Notes: generated by a model from the sequence alone, not told the origin. A stretch of DNA of 64,000 nucleotides from Prochilodus magdalenae (GCA_024036415.1 JAMWET010000598.1:82001-146000); one strand, 5' to 3'. Positions 31,977 to 44,007 are shown, numbered from the stretch's first letter. Program-made: numbers and translations.

Positions 31977-32658
31977 CATGCACCCGGAAGGAGTCAACCG
32001 ACAGGAATGAAACTTGGTGGGTTGGACAATGTGAGACATGCAAACGATTTCATTCTCAAGCTTGGACATGCATGTGATGTCAACAAAACCTAGCCTTGAT
32101 GCTGTACCTGAGTGACCCAACAGCCATGACTGCAGTGATGTCCTCTGTGAGTCATCATGTTGGTGCCAGCACCATTGGCAGACGGCTGCACCACGCAGGA
32201 CTATGTGCACAGAGACCATTATGACGACTGCCCTTAGCACCACGTCACCGTCACCACAGACTGCAATGGTGTTTAGCCAGACTGTCATGGAGTGTCTCAG
32301 AATGGCAACGGGTCATCTTCAGTGATGAGTCCCGCTTTTGTGGTGGAGAAAACCCACGAGTCCATGTGTAGAGGCACCGTGGTCAGGCCTGGTGTCACTT
32401 CAACCCTACCGCACCATCTGCAGGGACTGTGTGAGGATATTCAAGCTGCATTGGATGGGTTATCACAGGACACCATTAGGAACTTCTACAGCTCTATATA
32501 ATGCTGAGACACTGTTGCGCTAGCAGACATGACAGCCTGACGCCATACTGAGTCACTGCCTCTTTTTCGTTTGTGTATCTCAACAAATATTGCCCATATC
32601 AACCTTTATATTCTTCCCTGTAGCACCGCAACCCCACACTTCCTTCTGGGTGCAGCTG
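31977..32658 (+). mobile_element. Tc1-like transposon, family A, both ends present, internal deletion
   Basis: The left end GCACCCGGAAGGAGTC pairs imperfectly with the right end CTTCCTTCTGGGTGCAGC. In between come GGAATGAAACTTGGTGGGTT, a decayed RRLHHAGLCAHRPL-like segment, WQRVIFSDESRF (about 32305) and a HVWRHRGQ-like remnant. A jump at CAGGCCTGGTGTCACTTCAA then leads to LPHHLQGLCEDIQAALDGLS-coding sequence. The second Asp and the Glu of the DDE triad lie in the missing part. About 680 bp and non-autonomous. Confidence 0.85.
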
Positions 32659-33535
32659 TTCTTTTTATTAAAACGTCTAGTATGCAGTATTATCTCCTTA
32701 GTTTGATGTCAGAGTGTGCACCAACTTCTACATTGTTTACATGAGGCGGTCTGGTGTAATGGTTAGTCTCTCTTATACTGTACAAACAAAAAATAGAGAC
32801 ATCAGAACATGCTACAGAGGTCACTGCTATATCCAGCGTCCAGTACTACCACGACATAGGGGCTACGTCCCAAACTGCACACTAGAGCACTGAATAGCGT
32901 GTGAAGTCATGCAGCACTAAATTCATGGTTTGGGATGCAGCCAGGATTCTGATTTTGGATGGGAGAACCCCCATCAGACCACAGAGATGGAGCCATTCTG
33001 GTTACACAATCATATCCTAGACTATCAGCCTCAGCTAGGCTAATAACAAACCACTGGTGTACATGTAAGCAAATGGTGCGCTGTTAAACTTAGTCATATC
33101 CGAAGCCTTAAGCTATATGCTGCAATGCTATATGATGCAGTCATATGCTTTTGCATGCAGGATTATTAAGAATTAAAGCATGATCAATCTGGATTGGGAA
33201 AGAATAATGGAAAGTAGGCTCACTGCATTTTTCCACGAGCATTATTGGATAAAGTTTACTACATACTCCAGGGCCCTAAATAATTGCTTATGCTGCATAT
33301 AGCAAAAAAAAAAACAAGTGCCCAGGTTATACCGATGTATCAATGCCCAGAGTCCCAAAGCCTTCGTCAAACACATATTAGTATATCGGTGCTTTATTCC
33401 CTGTGCAGGCCGGCTTTATTCCCTGAACTCCACGGCTATAACAATAAGAGTAATTGGGCAAGGCTAATAATGCTACACTCACCTACATGTGATGTGTACA
33501 GTGTGTACTAGCGTGTACAGTGTGTACTAGCATGT
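32659..33535. other. No gene recognised
   Basis: Unique-looking, AT-leaning. A short A-run lies at 33304. A 75 aa plus-strand frame (33284-33511) has no domain. Confidence 0.4.
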
Positions 33536-33860
33536 GCACACTACCTCCACAAAAGCCAATAACAGCTGTGGGTGGATTTAGCATGGACTGGACATTTGGT
33601 GATTTGGTGGACGCCCTTCCCTGGCACAATTCCGAGGAGAATTCCCTGTAGACTGGGATTTTAGCCACTGCTGGTAGACCTGTATGACCGTACGCTGCTT
33701 CCATACACCTGCTGATTCAGCTACTTCCTTCACACTATGGTCTTTGGCCATAAATGCAGCCACTCCTTTTAGCCCATCATGAACCACTGCACCGTACCAC
33801 CATCTATAGACCCCGTCACTCAACGAGTTACTACCACCTTAAACACCCAAGGTGACTCAT
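33536..33860 (-). mobile_element. Tc1-like family B relic
   Basis: The minus strand starts at the terminal TGGGTGTTTAAGGTGGTAG and contains AKDHSVKEVAESAGVWKQRT and VIQVYQQWLKSQSTGNSP. It ends on the other side near CACTACCTCCACAAAAGCC. Same overall order as the copy at 12337. Confidence 0.75.
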
Positions 33861-34469
33861 TTTCTGTCTGGTGGGCTTATCTAAACAATCCTCCATAAGG
33901 GGGACCTTATGGGCGACGGCAAAAAAGACATTGATGACTTTGGATTCCAGGCAATGGGCTAAATGTGCAGGTGTACACTCGGATAAGACAGATATCAGGT
34001 TTGGGTTGAAGGCGCAACTTGTGGTCAAATGCATCAACTAGCAACGCATAGCTAAATGTCATATTTTGCATTAGTTAGCATGTTTGTAAAAATCACAGAA
34101 GCTGTGAAATCCCTGGAGTGATTCCCACTGCTACTATACATTCAGCAATTAGCACGCTGTGCGGCGTGCAGACGCTGGTCCTACTAACACTAGAACAGGA
34201 ACAAGAGCAGATCAGGGCACGTGTGTGTGTGTCCCTCATGCCACCAGCCAACCAGATGGCTCATGAATAACAGAGACACGCGGGTCGTAGGGGATCAAAA
34301 CTCAGAGGGAAAGGAAACGCATATGCACAGGCTGTTCCCATACTTGTAGAATAAGTGGCACTCCTGTAGTGATGGACACTGTGGATGAAAACATTGGAAG
34401 CTTGTGAAATGTCATGCCTCTACTTACTGCTAATCCATAACCTGAGAATTTCTGACCTGGCAATGAACA
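33861..34469. other. No gene recognised
   Basis: Unique-looking DNA; a short GT run near 34222. No domain-bearing frame. Confidence 0.4.
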
Positions 34470-34639
34470 GCGGCACCTAGCAACTCCACCCACCCCACCC
34501 ACCCAGCGACGTTCACACAGCAGGTAAAAGTGGACCGAATCCAACGTTCTGACCAAATCTAAGCCATCTGAACATTAGCCTGAACAGCTCACGCTCCTCA
34601 ACTGACCCACATGTGCACATGTCTGATAATCTGAAGGCC
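34470..34639 (+). repeat. Dispersed repeat family G, diverged fragment
   Basis: CGACGTTCACACAGCAGGTA and CCGAATCCAACGTTCTGACC, then a TGACCCACATGTG word. These correspond in order to 35275-35400 (TTCACATAGCAGGTAACAGT, CATCCAACGTGCTGACC, GTGACCCACGTCTG). Confidence 0.55.
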
Positions 34640-34930
34640 GTGAGTTGGTGCAGTCATGGGTTTAAGATTAGGGAACCAGCCTTGAGACCGGAGGCTCACT
34701 GGTTTGAATCCCTGAACCGACAGTAACGACTGAAGTGCCCTTGAGTAAGGCACCTAACCCCCAACTGCTCCCTGGGGGCCATGGATAGGGCTGTTTCAGG
34801 CAAGGGTGCTCCCTGGGTGCCATGGATAGGGCTGCCCACTGTTCCAGGCAGTGGTGCTCACTGGCCCCTGTATGAGTGTTTCACTTCACGGGTAGGTTAA
34901 ATGCGGTAGACCACTTCCTCTGTGTGCAGT
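34640..34930 (+). mobile_element. tRNA-like SINE (third family) with internal duplication
   Basis: GGTTTGAATCCCTGAACCGA (B-box-like), GTGCCCTTGAGTAAGGCACC and TAACCCCCAACTGCTCCCTG are standard blocks of a fish SINE-like repeat. The word CTCCCTGGG-GCCATGGATAG occurs twice (about 34769 and 34810), so a ~43-bp internal piece is duplicated. Confidence 0.6.
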
Positions 34931-35225
34931 ACAAAAGACAACCCTCCACTCAGAGAATGATTGGCCTCGTGTCATAAGCTTTACATGGTGTGCTCATCAA
35001 GAGGTGGACAGTCATGGCCGCCAGCGAATGCAGGTTCGCTCCCATTAGCATCACTTCAAAAGTTCCGGTGACTAACAGTTGGCCTTGGTGAGAAAGGTAT
35101 GGGTTTTTTTTTTTTTGCCCACTTGTTTGGCCCACTTTGGATTTATTCAAATTTGTGTTTGATGCTGCATGCCTCATTGCCCTTTGGCCTTGTGTGGACA
35201 GTCTTTGACCAATCTCTTTGAGCAC
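34931..35225. other. No feature recognised
   Basis: Short T-run at 35106-35117. A 91 aa minus-strand frame without domain. Confidence 0.4.
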
Positions 35226-35400
35226 AGTTGCTGTGGCTACCTATTAGACTTCAGTACAACTTATGATAGGCTACATTCACATAGCAGGTAACAGTGGGCC
35301 ACATCCAACGTGCTGACCATATGTGATTTTCTATGGGCTGTTCACAATACATTTTGACAAGTGACCCACGTCTGAACACTAGACCACAGGCCATGCCCTT
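35226..35400 (+). repeat. Dispersed repeat family G
   Basis: Almost identical over about 130 bp to 37230-37360 (only a few substitutions), and reverse-complementary to 37109-37190. Key words are ACCTATTAGACTTCAGTACA and GTGCTGACCATATGTGATTT. Confidence 0.85.
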
Positions 35401-37043
35401 ACACTCACTCATATGTGCAAAAGAACAATGCTTTACTGGCTCATCCAATGGACTGTGGATGGACGCCACTCCTGGTTTCAGTTTCATCTTTTCCAGTATC
35501 ACAGGAGCAATCATGAAGATCCAGTGACTGACAGCTGGAATTACCACTAAGAACAGGTTCAGGCTTGCTGTAAAAAGGGTTCGTTGTTCAGATGTGGCCA
35601 CTTCTAGCCTTGTTCTGGGCATTTGTGCCCATTTGAATGTTGAGTTGGATTGGCATTGTAGTCAGGAGACTGAAGGCTGGAGATGTTGGAGTGGTTTAGT
35701 TTTAAGGCGATCACAGTTTACTCACAGCTCCTGTCCAAAGACAGGCCAACCCAGTCTGACCGCAGCCCAACTTAGTCTGAAGAGAGACCCTTGTCACACA
35801 GTTTTATAGACAGTTTAACCCCCTAAATATAAAACAGAGGGTGGGATCTTATCTAGTATCAACAAATGGTCAGCTGTCTCCAAGTGGTGTTCAATCTATG
35901 ACCTGTAGAACCCTGGGGGCAACTTTCTCCCAGAGACTCCGTCCTGTAAATGCATAAAGTTCTGTTCTGGTGATGTAGTTGTTCCACACATGGTAAACGT
36001 ATACACACTTGAATACATACACACCTATGCCAAACACACTGATATCCAACAGCATAAAACTCACATGTATTCCTACCTGGCTGTTCAGACTGAGTCTCAT
36101 TGCCAAGTACATCATTAGGATTTCAGTAAGACCTATGAAAGCGACCCGAACTGGATCTAAAAATTTCAAAATCTGTTTATTGTCATTCACTCTGCCACAC
36201 AGGTAACACATTTGGGCCTCCTCCACCTGCTGTGTGAACATGGCCTGAAGGTATCCAAAGTTGATAAATTGTTCTTGGCATGGCTGAATGGTTTAAATAG
36301 GGGAAAAGAACGTTCACACTATGTTCTTAAGACTTGCGGAAATTACCCAGCATAACGGCGTTGCTGCTAGACTGTCTGATGACAATTGATTGAAGTATCT
36401 GTAGATCATCTATAGCGGACTACTACCTTGAAAAGGTGACTGAGGTACGACTTGTAATTGTTATGAATTGTCAGAATTGATTTCACCATGGTTCTGAGAA
36501 GGCTTTGGCCTGAAACAGAGTTCCTTAGAGTTGTTTAGGTTGCTGTAAAGTAAAAATCGTCTTCAAAGACTATGATTTCTTCAGATTGGCCATTACATGT
36601 TGGTTCTGTAAACAAATAAGACCGGGTAAGTGTCTCTGCCGTGAACGCCTTTAACATGAGTAAACCATGTGTATGTGTACGTGTATGTTCCGTGTAGGCT
36701 ATATGGAGTTTCTATATGCTGCCATGTTTCTTTGTCCGTATAAAAGATGCATGAAGCTGCTCATATTGTTGGATGTGTAGTGATTGTTTCTGGGAGAAGA
36801 CGTACACTGATTCCAAGCCCAATAAAGATCTGTAAGCATTTATTATTGATTTCTTTAAAACAGTAAGTATATGCTGACGATTCATGCTGTAATTTGTTCA
36901 GAAAGCTATTACACAAAAAACAACTGTGCATTTTGTCACTGTGACATTGCATACAAGATGCATGCCGTAAAAGCACAGCGAAATCATGGGTTGTGGATAA
37001 GCCACACCCATAATCTCACTATATACACACATATATACAGTGT
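35401..37043. other. No gene recognised
   Basis: Mostly unique. Frames of 123 aa (35251-35622) and 116 aa (35891-36241) on the minus strand have no recognisable family and no good splice or start context. The second includes a chance hydrophobic stretch. Confidence 0.4.
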
Positions 37044-37054
37044 ATGTATGTATG

Positions 37055-37091
<37 letters not shown>

Positions 37092-37183
37092 ATATACAGA
37101 GCCCAAATCATCACATATTGTGGCACGTTGGAGCCCACTGTTACCTGCTATGTGAATGTAGCCTATCATAAGTTGTACTGAAG

Positions 37184-37223
<40 letters not shown>

Positions 37224-37370
37224 ATATGTATGTTGCTGTGGCTACCTATTAGACTTCAGTACAACTTATGATAGGCTACGTTCACATAGCAGGTAACAGT
37301 GGGCCACATCCAACGTGCTGACCATATGTGATTTTCTATGGGCTGTTCACAATACCTTTCACAAGTGGAG
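37044..37370. repeat. Palindromic copy of family G around an AT-rich core
   Basis: Left arm 37109-37190 and right arm 37247-37332 are reverse complements. For example TCATAAGTTGTACTGAAGTC pairs with GACTTCAGTACAACTTATGA. TA/GTATG microsatellites precede the left arm (37044-37090) and fill the core (37190-37246). Confidence 0.9.
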
Positions 37371-37400
37371 GCACGTACCAAAATTTCAGTACGTGCCTCC
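37367..37400. repeat. 12-bp perfect hairpin
   Basis: GGAGGCACGTAC and GTACGTGCCTCC separated by a 10-nt A/T-rich loop, exactly at the right border of the family G copy. Confidence 0.95.
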
Positions 37401-39059
37401 AGCCCCTCTAATTGCACATACAGGAATGGAAAGATATAGATTTTTATTTAATATCTTTTATTCCTTTATTAATATTACCATTATGGAAAACTGTATATTT
37501 AGATAAACTGAGCTATTCTGGTGTTTAGTACTGTGAATATTTATTGTCTAATATTTATAGTTTTTTGTATTTAAGTACTGCAAGATACTACGCAACTACA
37601 ATTTACCTTTGCAATTGTATATATGTCACATGACCAATATGAATCTATAAACAGAAGAATAGAGAATAAGACTAAATAGACGCCACTTTTTTCATCTACC
37701 ATCTTCTATGGATCTTCTGTAGAATTGCTACAGAGAACCTTTATCTTTACGTTTACTACAAAGAACCATTTAGAACCTTGACTTTTAATAGTGTATGAGC
37801 TTAGAAAATATACAGCTCTTTAAACCAAAACCTTTTAGACACCAAACATTGGATCATTTATTCATTTGTGTATTTATTTTATTTATTTTACTTCTAGTCC
37901 AAAATCTGTCCAGGATTTCTCTCATTGATACATTCCACCCTTGTAGATCAGTTTTCTTGTAGTAGTGTATTTTTTATATAAGCTTTAGTTCGTCTCACGC
38001 AGATTTATTTCACTCTAAAATGTGTAAAATAATAAATTCCGTAATATTAAAATGGTTAGAGCATATTCTTTTTGGACCCAGCCCAACACCCTACCTGCAC
38101 CTCTGTAGTCCACCCAAGCCAAATATCAGAAAGGCAAACAGGGAGTATTTGCTGCTACATCTACAACTGCTATCAAACACAGCCCTAGCACTGAGGTGCC
38201 AGAGCTAACTTGCAGAGAAGACCCTTGTGAATTCAAGCAAAGACCCCAGTACAGCTGAATAAAAAGGTCTGAAAACCTCTATCCATTCAAGCCTTCATGC
38301 AGAACCTCTGGCAAGAGTATCGAAGACATTATACAAGATACTGTTACAAACAGTCACCATCTCGATCTGTAGTATCAATCCCAGTGTTGGTGTGTTGGGA
38401 GTTTGGTGTGTTGGGAGCCTTTTCCATGAAATTCCAGTTTATAAGAAACCTTGGCTTCCTATGAATCCCCTTAAATCCATCTATAGGGTCTTAATAGGGT
38501 CAGTGAGGAGGAGCTCTGGCTCTTCTCCTTGTCACTGCTCATGTTGTCAGAACCAGGGAATAACTGGAGCAGATTCAGCAGTGTACAGGTTCCAATTTTC
38601 CCATTGCGATAATGAAGAATTGTCATTTCCATTATGACTCAGGTTCATCTAACCTGTATAACTTACAGGTCACTCAACGCAGGATGGGTTCCAATCCAGG
38701 TTATGCACCTAACCATTTGCACTGGAGATAAACACGTTCCAGAACTCCAGTTTATTCCCAGCTGAAACCAAAGGACAGGTTCTTCATACTGAACCATGAC
38801 AACATCCATGGGCTTGTGACTTGTTGGAAAGTGAAGGCAACTGTGGGTGCAGTGGTCTGCTGAGGCAACTCTTCTACAACTTCTGATTACCAATAGGTGA
38901 TCCATGCATGCTCTCCTGCCATCTGGTTACTATTCTTCACTTCCATGATGCAATGCTTTTTGCTGATGGCTTATCCTTTGAAGTGTCTTGGTTCAAATAA
39001 ATGAATGGCACCAACAGCACTAAGAAATCTGGACCTGAAGGATTTATTTCTTGATTAAT
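37401..39059. other. No gene recognised
   Basis: AT-rich unique DNA; a TTATTTTATTTATTTTA patch near 37872. A GTTGGTGTGTTGGGAGTTTG / GTGTGTTGGGAG duplication lies near 38390. Frames up to 81 aa have no domain. Confidence 0.4.
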
Positions 39060-39240
39060 TGCATATTGCACCAATAGAGTCCAGGACTGGCTTTCCATGG
39101 ACATTGACCACGTGCAGGAGCTGATATGTCATATCCCAGACGAACTTACAAGGCTGTATTGATTACAGGTAGGCCTACACCAGTGTAATAAAGGATTCTT
39201 GCCCTAGGACTTGTAGGTGTTTCAGTTCAGCATAGTCCAA
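39060..39240 (+). mobile_element. Tc1-like family E 3' end fragment
   Basis: Contains TGATATGTCATATCCCAGAC, GGCTGTATTG, TAGGCCTACACCAGTGTAAT and GGTGTTTCAGTTCAGCATAG. These correspond in order to the 3' end of the better copy at 29438, including its CCAACCCC terminal word. Confidence 0.6.
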
Positions 39241-39335
39241 CCCCTGTAGACTGGGATTCGCACCCAAGTCTCACCAACAGCACTGAGAAAGGTGGCACCC
39301 TGAGTAGTGGTGTTACCAACTGAGCTACCCCAACC
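39241..39335 (-). mobile_element. Family S SINE head fragment
   Basis: On the minus strand GGTTGGGGTAGCTCAGTTGG then a TAACACCACTACTCAGGG stretch and GGTGCGAATCCCAGTCTAC. The body and tail are replaced by the adjacent Tc1 end. Confidence 0.65.
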
Positions 39336-40453
39336 ACATGGAGGCACCAGGTGCTATCTGACCTACTGATGAGAATTCTGAGTCTTTACAGTGAGTCGGC
39401 CAAAAATGGCTCAGCTCACAAAAATGAGTTGTGCTATCAGCTCCCAAATGACTTTTTTTTTTTTTTTTTTTTTGAAGTACAGTTCCATTTTTCCCCCCAA
39501 AATTGCTTGTTTCAGATGGTATCTATTATTTCATTTTCAATCAAAGCTTAGTCTGCATTCTAATTAATTAAATAATGAGCCAAGATTACATTGTTTGCTG
39601 TTTTGAAAAACCTAATTAAGCCAGATGATAAGTAGATTCATTTGATGGTTTTCAAGAGGCAAGGATCACAGGCAAATCGATCAGCCAGTCTTCAAAAAAC
39701 ACAACAGCTAAACGCCATACAGTTAGAAGAACTATTGAGTCACGCTTGGAAACACGACGAGGAAAAAGAATACCACAGACAAACTAACTACTAACACGCA
39801 GCAGGCGTTGGGAATAATGAGAGAGCAGAGCTGGAATGTTCCAAGGAGATCCAAGAGAGGGGTCCTGTGATCTTCAGCTGCAGCACTGTAGGACCCCAAC
39901 TCCCGCCCCCTTCATTCTTCATTTATAAAAGTAAAAAATCAAAAAGAAAGAAGAACTAACAGCTCTTCCGAGGAAGCCTGCTCCCAAGATTCGAAGAGCC
40001 ACACATCACTAATCCGCTAAGTACAGGTGGCATTGTGATCTGAACCACCTTCAGAGGTGGTCAGGAAGATCTTTGATGATATAACATTCATAGTGTGAAC
40101 ACTAAAGCTTCTTAAGGCGACTCAACTCAAACACCACCATGACCAGGTGTAGCACCACAGCACAGGCTAAAGCAGCTGCAAACACAATAACGTGGGTGGT
40201 ACTGTTCCTCCAGTGCTGAACTCTTGACACCCTTGGACTTGCTGGGTGTGGATGGCAACGCATTAGAGGCATTGTATGGTCCACAGGAAGAGGTACTGGA
40301 GTTTCTGGATATGGTAAAATGTTCAAAAGTTTTTTTTTTTCAACAAAGGTGTAACTTTAAGGCGAAAACTTTTATCAGCTTTAACTTAAAAACGTAATTT
40401 AAATCAAATAGATATTACGGTTTACCGACCCCATGACTTTATGTCTAGTTTGG
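39336..40453. other. No gene recognised; contains a poly(T) run
   Basis: (T)23 at about 39451-39473. The 74 aa minus-strand frame at 40102-40326 has a short hydrophobic stretch but nothing to support it. A CTTCTT/AAAAAG patch near 39940 is simple sequence. Confidence 0.4.
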
Positions 40454-41043
40454 CTTGACTTGACTCTATAGTGCTTGTTCTTTCGACATAGCGATGCAGG
40501 TTTAAAGTACAGACTGCTTATTAACATGAGGTTCTCTCACCCAATTATCTCAACTGTTGGCTTCAACTTGCTTATTCAAGTTAAAGGAAAGATTGACTGA
40601 TGGTTGCTTTCTATTGGCTCCTGGCAACATCTGTCTGCAGATTGTTTTACCCAACCTCTTTGTGTTGTTTCTTCTGTCCTTCAGTTTTGGTGTTATACCA
40701 GCTAAACTGGACCAGGGCTGAAATTGAACTGAAATCCAAGAGCTGCCAAATCTGTCAGGTTAACTTGCATTTACAGCCAACAGTAATGTTTGGCTCAGCC
40801 ATTGTCCTTAGAATTTAAGAAAGATTTACTATGGGAGGTTGGCCAGTGTCAGGGGAAGACAACACAAAGAGGCCGAATGAAAGGTTGGCAAGAGCCAATG
40901 GGAAATAACTGCCAATAGTTTCTTTAACTTAAATAAGTTGAAGACAGTAATTGAGACAAGTGACAAACTCATGTTACCAAGTCACGTGTTCTTTAAACCA
41001 GCATTGCGAAGTGTTCACAGCATCAAATTCAATTGCCTCAAAT
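40454..41043. mobile_element. Large imperfect inverted repeat (fold-back / MITE type)
   Basis: Left arm 40454-40692 and right arm 40836-41043 pair with indels. Examples are GCGATGCAGGTTTAAAG with CTTTAAACCAGCATTGC, CTTCAACTTGCTTATTCAAG with TTAACTTAAATAAGTTGAAG, and CCTCTTTGTGTTGT with ACAACACAAAGAGG. A ~140-bp spacer separates them. No coding frame; the 72 aa frame inside is not supported. Confidence 0.8.
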
Positions 41044-42149
41044 TTGCACTTCATTAAATTCATTTAAAAACTAAATTTAAAGCACCAATTTCATTTTTCA
41101 TTTACAGTACCTTATCAAATCATCATGACTTATTGCTTAAATATTATATATATGATCTAAAAATGATTTAAATATATTTGTACAGTGTTCTGTATGTAGA
41201 ATAAACATAGCTTGATGTATTTCTACTGGGCTATGCGATATATAGTTATATGCTATGCTCTAAATCATGCTTGCTAGATCTTCTATCCTGTATTTTTCCT
41301 CAACAAATAATAATATTATTAATTTCTGTCTGGAAAGTTGACTTTATTACTTGTATGCCAGAGCACAAAGCACCACATGTCAATCTGTTCATTCAATTTC
41401 AAGGCCTCCACCATGTTCCTCCCACTGTTTGTGGTCATGCTGGTCATATTTTCTTCTTGTGGAAGTCAAGACTTCCCTCGGGTCCCGGCCAATCAGTTTC
41501 CTCAGCATGATCTTCTGAGAAGTAATACATTTGCAGGCAGCCGCTGCACAGCTACCAGTCATAAATTAAATGGATGTTGAGGCTCAAAGTTCAGCATAAA
41601 TTGCATGCCATATCAATTGGAGTCCAGATTTGTCTCCCCAGTCTCCTAGTGTAGTAATGGTGGCATTTGAAAACCATTCTTGCCGTGCTGCGTGGTAATG
41701 CACCATCCAGTACTTTTGACGAGATGCAAAGTTAGCATCCAATTCCAGCCTGCGCTCGAGCGATCATGTGGAGTAATTCCCTCAAGTGCTTCACTGGGAA
41801 GTGTTTGTTCGGGTCCTGTTGTTTCCGCTGACTGAATGCGCGAAGCTGTGGCTGAGAACGATGAACTCGCTTATGATGCCGCGCATCGTTAGGCTCCCTG
41901 CGTGTGCTTTGTGGTTGCTTTGTTTAAGGTGACTAAAGAGATTGTTACTGTTGACCCACGTCCTCACACGGCTGGCGAGTTCCAGTGACTCGGTTCAAAC
42001 AGGGTGTAGAGAATCCATTTCCACAATGTTAAAGGGTATTCTTCACTCAGCTACCACCTGTGCTCTACTGTACTTCTGTTTCACCCCCATGTAAAGGTCT
42101 CTCCAAGGACTAGAAGACTTCTGTACACTGCTAAAACTATATCTTGGCA
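41044..42149. other. Unique DNA, no gene recognised
   Basis: AT-rich to 41300, then balanced. 41680-41960 is repeat-free with several CpGs (CTGCGCTCGAGCGATCATGT) and may be non-coding conserved DNA. Frames of 80-86 aa at 41250-41580 lack domains. Confidence 0.35.
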
Positions 42150-42640
42150 AGAAATGATGTACATGTAGAAGATAACTGTGATATACCTAATACCATGAGC
42201 ACCCATGGAGCTCTGATTGGATTTAGCATGGACTGGTTTCTGGAAGTAGGCGATATCAATGTTCAGACACTCTTTCAGCAAAGACTTGGGCCAGTTTTGG
42301 TGGAGGCCTTCCCTGGCGTTTTGCTGGCTAGTCCCACAAACTTTCAAGAGGATTCCAACATGGGGATTTTGTGGGCCAGTCCAGATGTGTGGATGCTCCT
42401 GAATGTTCATCATGCCAATTAGTCCCATTTGCAGCCCTGTGAATACGATAACTGTCATCTTGGTGAACAGGGACAGGGAATGTTATGTTCCTCGGTAAAA
42501 TGATGAGCAAAAGGCAAAATCTGGTCATCCAGTGGCTCATAGTAGGCACTGTGGTTCAAATGTACTGTCACCTCAGCCAAAGAACCCATTTCCAGTAATC
42601 TAAACACCCCTAGAGCATCACAGAGGGGACTCTGTGACAA
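42150..42640 (-). pseudogene. Tc1-like transposase relic with C-terminal catalytic region (family B-related)
   Basis: On the minus strand a frame reads VPVHQDDSYRIHRAANGTNW, then HDEHSGASTHLDWPTKSP and CWNPLESLWD. This matches the Tc1 pattern of a second catalytic Asp (QDD) and the Glu in the NP-ESLWD motif. Further 3' a GLHQNWPKSLLKECLNIDIA stretch matches the 3' ends of the deleted family B copies. Frameshifts separate the parts. It is the only B-type copy here keeping catalytic sequence. Confidence 0.8.
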
Positions 42641-43060
42641 ATTTTAAAATTGAGTTTGTTGTTGATTATAACATGAAACTTATTGCTAATCAAAGAGAAA
42701 CCAGGTCCAAGCCACCAATGAGCAAGCCAAGGCCGAGAGTGGCAAGGAAGTACTCCCTCAGGGCAAGAGGAAGAACTCTCGAGAGGGAACCCAGTGGAAC
42801 CCATCCTCCTTTGGTCCACACTGGATAGCAAACCAAACACAAAAGTAATATAACAAAGATCAGAATATCTAATGATATAAAGATTAAGCATAAAGATGAA
42901 GGAACATTCGCATTTTTCAATTGGACAGAGGTATTTAGATGAGCCAGTGATGACCAATAAGAGTCGTATCAGAGTAGCCATGAGAAACCAGAAAGAACCA
43001 GTAAAATCCAGTGACTGCTGTTAGAAGTATATTACAGTGAAGACCTATGAGCGTCAATAA
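42641..43060 (+). repeat. Dispersed repeat, family L
   Basis: CCAATGAGCAAGCCAAGGCC, GGCAAGGAAGTACTCCCTCA, GAGAGGGAACCCAGTGGAAC and CCATCCTCCTTTGGTCCACA occur in the order seen at 25593. The right part is more decayed. Confidence 0.65.
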
Positions 43061-43259
43061 CTGCCGCTAGAAGCCCACAGTGGTGTTCTATTAGTAAGGA
43101 AATGAGAAGGGAATGATCTAACGATATGCAGACGAAGCTTTCCACATAGCATTGGCCAGCAGGAATCTCCATGGTGGGTAAACCTGTTTTCACCTCGGGA
43201 CAGGCCTGGAGTAAGGTTGTATAGCAGTTTGCTGTATCCTGTAGTATATATTGTCTGAA

Positions 43260-43430
43260 TGTACTGCAGAATGAATCTCCAAAGTAGCAACTTTACAGCA
43301 GACGGCAAAAACCTAGCCTAACTTTAATGCAAGTCAATGGAACCAGATTTATTACAGAAATCCCTGTAATAGAAGTACCATTGGTTTTTGGTAGGGTGGG
43401 ATCATTTATGGCCAGTTTAGGCTAAGTCAA
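43260..43430 (-). mobile_element. R1 MITE-like copy, decayed
   Basis: TGAATCTCCAAAGTAGCAAC, GGCAAAAACCTAGCCTAAC and GCAAGTCAATGGAACCAG follow R1 order. Ends not preserved. A SINE tail scrap (GCTAAATGCCGTAAATGTAA) lies just after, at about 43474-43494. Confidence 0.6.
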
Positions 43431-43497
43431 AGGTTCAGTGGTAAATCAGCTTTTTGGCATTGCAGCATTGCAGCTAAATGCCGTAAATGTAAATCCC

Positions 43498-44007
43498 ATG
43501 TCTGAGAAATACCCAAGAACTTTAGGATGTATCCTAGGTGTTGTAGACTATGAGAGAGAATTTGCAGTTCATGTCACTTTGCAAAATGAGCGTGACAAAG
43601 ACTGGAAGATTGGCCATTGTTTACTTCTAGCCAGCGGGAATAAAATGTTTCCAAGTGTTTGTGTTCCACTGCTACAGGAATGAGGGATTCCTCCAATTTG
43701 GATCCTCACTGCTGCTATATGAAGAGCCATCCTTTCAGATGTCACTGGAATAGTGCTACTGGTGGAGGATGCACATTGGCGTGTCAGTGTTTACTGAAGT
43801 CTTTCCTCTAGAAGTCTGCAACACAATACTGCTCATTCCTTTAAAATGAAGGTACAAGCTGCTGGGCCTTAAGCAGAGCTGGTGTTAATGAGCTTTTCAA
43901 ACTGTTTTCAAACTGATGCTTCATTTTTGACATCCACACCATTTTACTCAGAACCAATTATTTTGGATTTAGGCCTAAGAATTATAATGCCACCAAAATG
44001 CCTTAAG
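43498..44007. other. No gene recognised
   Basis: Unique-looking segment with an 81 aa plus-strand frame (43438-43683) that shows no domain. Confidence 0.4.

Noticed and set aside
40102..40326. 74 aa minus-strand frame with a hydrophobic segment
   Set aside because: Short, no signal peptide pattern, no homologous family recognised, and unsupported by splice sites.
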